From assembly GCA_017959525.1 (NCBI GenBank), contig JAGDAL010000326.1, positions 1 through 6,879 on the forward strand: 6,879 bases of DNA, given 5' to 3'. Positions 5,839 through 6,879 of this stretch are shown piece by piece (positions within the stretch are counted from its first letter, which is position 1; the number at the start of each line of letters is the position of its first letter). The position numbers were made by a program, and so were the translations under genes. The notes beneath the pieces are model-generated. The model had not been told where the DNA came from and did no database searches. It saw only the letters and a list, made by a program, of their open reading frames with translations. Source of the stretch: Lachnospiraceae bacterium. GTDB taxonomy: Bacteria; Bacillota; Clostridia; Lachnospirales; Lachnospiraceae.

Positions 5839-6678
5839 ATGAGTAAACTTGGATTAGAAGTATTGGCACCGGCCGGTGATCCGGAGATTTTTACCAGGGT
5901 CATCGATGCGGGTGCGGATGCTGTATATTTTGGCGGTTCGGCTTTTGGAGCCAGAGCCTATGCAACGAATTTTACCTTAGAAAGCGCCGAGGCGTCGATT
6001 CGATACGCCCACGCCAGAGGCAAGAAGGCGTATTTGACCGTGAATACGCTTTTGAAAAATCTGGAAATGGAAAAAGAGTTGTATCCTTATCTGAAGTCCT
6101 ATTATGAGATGGGATTGGATGCGGTGATTGTACAGGACTATGGTGTGTTTACCATGGTGCGGGATTACTTCCCGGAGTTGGCCTTACATTGCAGTACCCA
6201 GATGAGTTTGTGTACGCCGTATGGTGCTTCTTTCTTGCAACAGCAGGGAGCCCATCGTGTGGTTACCGCCAGAGAAATCTCTTTGGCAGAGATTAAGGAT
6301 ATTTATGATGCTACGGGAATGGAGATTGAGACCTTCGTGCACGGAGCTTTATGTGTCAGCTATTCCGGCCAGTGCCTGATGAGCAGTATGATTGGCGGTC
6401 GTAGCGGAAACCGTGGTCGCTGTGCCCAGCCATGTCGTTTGAATTACGATGTGACCGATGCAAACGGCAAGAAGATGCGTCTTCCGGGCGCGTATCCCAT
6501 CAGTCCCAAGGATTTGTGTGGTATTGCCGATCTTCCTGCGTTATCCGAAGCCGGCGTCTATTCTTTGAAGATTGAAGGACGTATGAAGCAGGGCGACTAT
6601 GCAGAGGGCGTGGTTGCGGTTTATCGTAAATATGTAGATCAATATCTGTCCGATCCGTCTGCACCGTATCAGGTGTAA
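5839..6678 (+). CDS. U32-family protein, N-terminal part, ended by a probable nonsense codon
   Basis: The 279 residues cover the catalytic U32 domain. U32 proteins are classed as peptidases, but characterized bacterial members such as RlhA, TrhP and UbiU/V are iron-sulfur proteins needed for hydroxylation of rRNA, tRNA or ubiquinone precursors. The N-terminus LEVLAPAGDPE (6-16) and DAVYFGG (27-33) are typical TIM-barrel-like boxes. The U32 signature ETFVHGALCVSYSGQCLMSS spans 164-183, followed by GGRSGNRGRCAQPCR (186-200). C172, C179, C195 and C227 (SPKDLCGI) match the pattern of the four cluster cysteines. YSLKIEGRMK (241-250) is also conserved. The ATG at 5839 follows GAGG at 5828-5831 with a 7-base spacer. 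The frame stops at TAA 6676-6678, but family-like sequence continues in the same frame to the window edge. The gene is therefore probably a disrupted longer form, or the stop is a sequence error. Confidence 0.85.
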   Translation: MSKLGLEVLAPAGDPEIFTRVIDAGADAVYFGGSAFGARAYATNFTLESAEASIRYAHARGKKAYLTVNTLLKNLEMEKELYPYLKSYYEMGLDAVIVQDYGVFTMVRDYFPELALHCSTQMSLCTPYGASFLQQQGAHRVVTAREISLAEIKDIYDATGMEIETFVHGALCVSYSGQCLMSSMIGGRSGNRGRCAQPCRLNYDVTDANGKKMRLPGAYPISPKDLCGIADLPALSEAGVYSLKIEGRMKQGDYAEGVVAVYRKYVDQYLSDPSAPYQV

Positions 6679-6879
6679 AAAGAGGATATGGATATTCTAC
6701 TTGGACTTGGAAACCGGAATGGTTTTACCAACTCCTATTATTACAAGCGCAATGAGACGGAGCTTATTTCCTTTACGGATTCTGCCCATCGCAACCAAAA
6801 GCAAAAAAGCGCTGAGAGAAAAGAAAAGCAGCGCCTTCCAATTAAGGGAAGCTTTGTAGCAACTCTTGGAGCACCTATG
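6679..6879 (+). pseudogene. Continuation of the U32-family gene after the in-frame TAA (3' part, runs off the window)
   Basis: The reading frame used upstream of the TAA stays open for all 67 codons to the window edge and reads as U32 protein. KEDMDILLGLGNRNGFTN and SYYYKRN resemble the 'L..lfNRgGFt.GYy' segment that normally follows the signature domain. A basic QKQKSAERKEKQRLP linker precedes GSFVATLGAPM, which fits the start of a C-terminal beta-rich domain (the collagenase-associated type, DUF3656, found in long clostridial members). Lachnospiraceae homologues are usually much longer than 279 residues, which supports a single ancestral gene split by a nonsense change. An in-frame ATG at 6688 could allow reinitiation, but its purine-rich GAGG (6682-6685) leaves only a 2-base spacer, so independent translation looks weak. 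Confidence 0.75.

Noticed and set aside
5543..5869. Minus-strand open frame of 108 codons across zapA, the terminator and the start of the U32 gene
   Set aside because: It is antisense to a well-supported zapA and runs through the terminator. Its product shows no recognizable domain and it has composition typical of a reverse-strand shadow.
6676..6678. TAA as a recoded sense codon (selenocysteine, pyrrolysine or altered genetic code)
   Set aside because: Selenocysteine uses UGA and pyrrolysine UAG. Four other genes in the window end normally with TAA, so recoding of UAA is not supported.

Overview
This window looks like a chromosomal housekeeping segment from a Gram-positive anaerobe of the class Clostridia, most likely a Lachnospiraceae-type Firmicute. 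That placement is an inference from protein style and gene order: a short ProB without a PUA domain, MiaB with a clostridial N-terminal extension, a small Gx/heptaprenyl-synthase-component-I membrane protein, and ruvA-ruvB followed by a coiled-coil ZapA and a U32-family protein. All identified genes lie on the + strand. There is no sign of phage, insertion sequence, CRISPR array, tRNA or rRNA.

Layout. Positions 3-173 are the C-terminal end of an alpha/beta hydrolase whose start lies outside the window. A 78-base gap with a weak hairpin/T-tract leads into a tight run of six genes: proB (glutamate 5-kinase), a 5-formyltetrahydrofolate cyclo-ligase gene that overlaps proB and probably starts at an internal TTG, miaB (tRNA methylthiotransferase), a Gx-family membrane protein gene, ruvA and ruvB. 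Spacings in this run go from an 8-base overlap to 28 bases, so it is probably one operon, although its promoter is not clear. A 78-base gap after ruvB holds a good sigma-A-type promoter for zapA. A strong intrinsic terminator follows zapA. After it comes a U32-family gene interrupted by an in-frame TAA at 6676-6678; the same frame stays open and family-like to the window edge.

How the genes work together. The run mixes proline biosynthesis (proB), one-carbon folate salvage, tRNA modification (miaB), a membrane protein possibly linked to isoprenoid or transport functions, and Holliday-junction branch migration (ruvAB). The functions are not one pathway; the grouping is a general housekeeping operon. 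zapA (FtsZ-ring assembly) and the U32 gene (family members act in RNA hydroxylation or as putative peptidases) form a second unit.

No undescribed system was found. The points most worth checking are the nonsense codon in the U32 gene, the terminator that leaves the U32 gene without an obvious promoter of its own, the TTG start and overlap at proB/cyclo-ligase, and the absence of proA beside proB.
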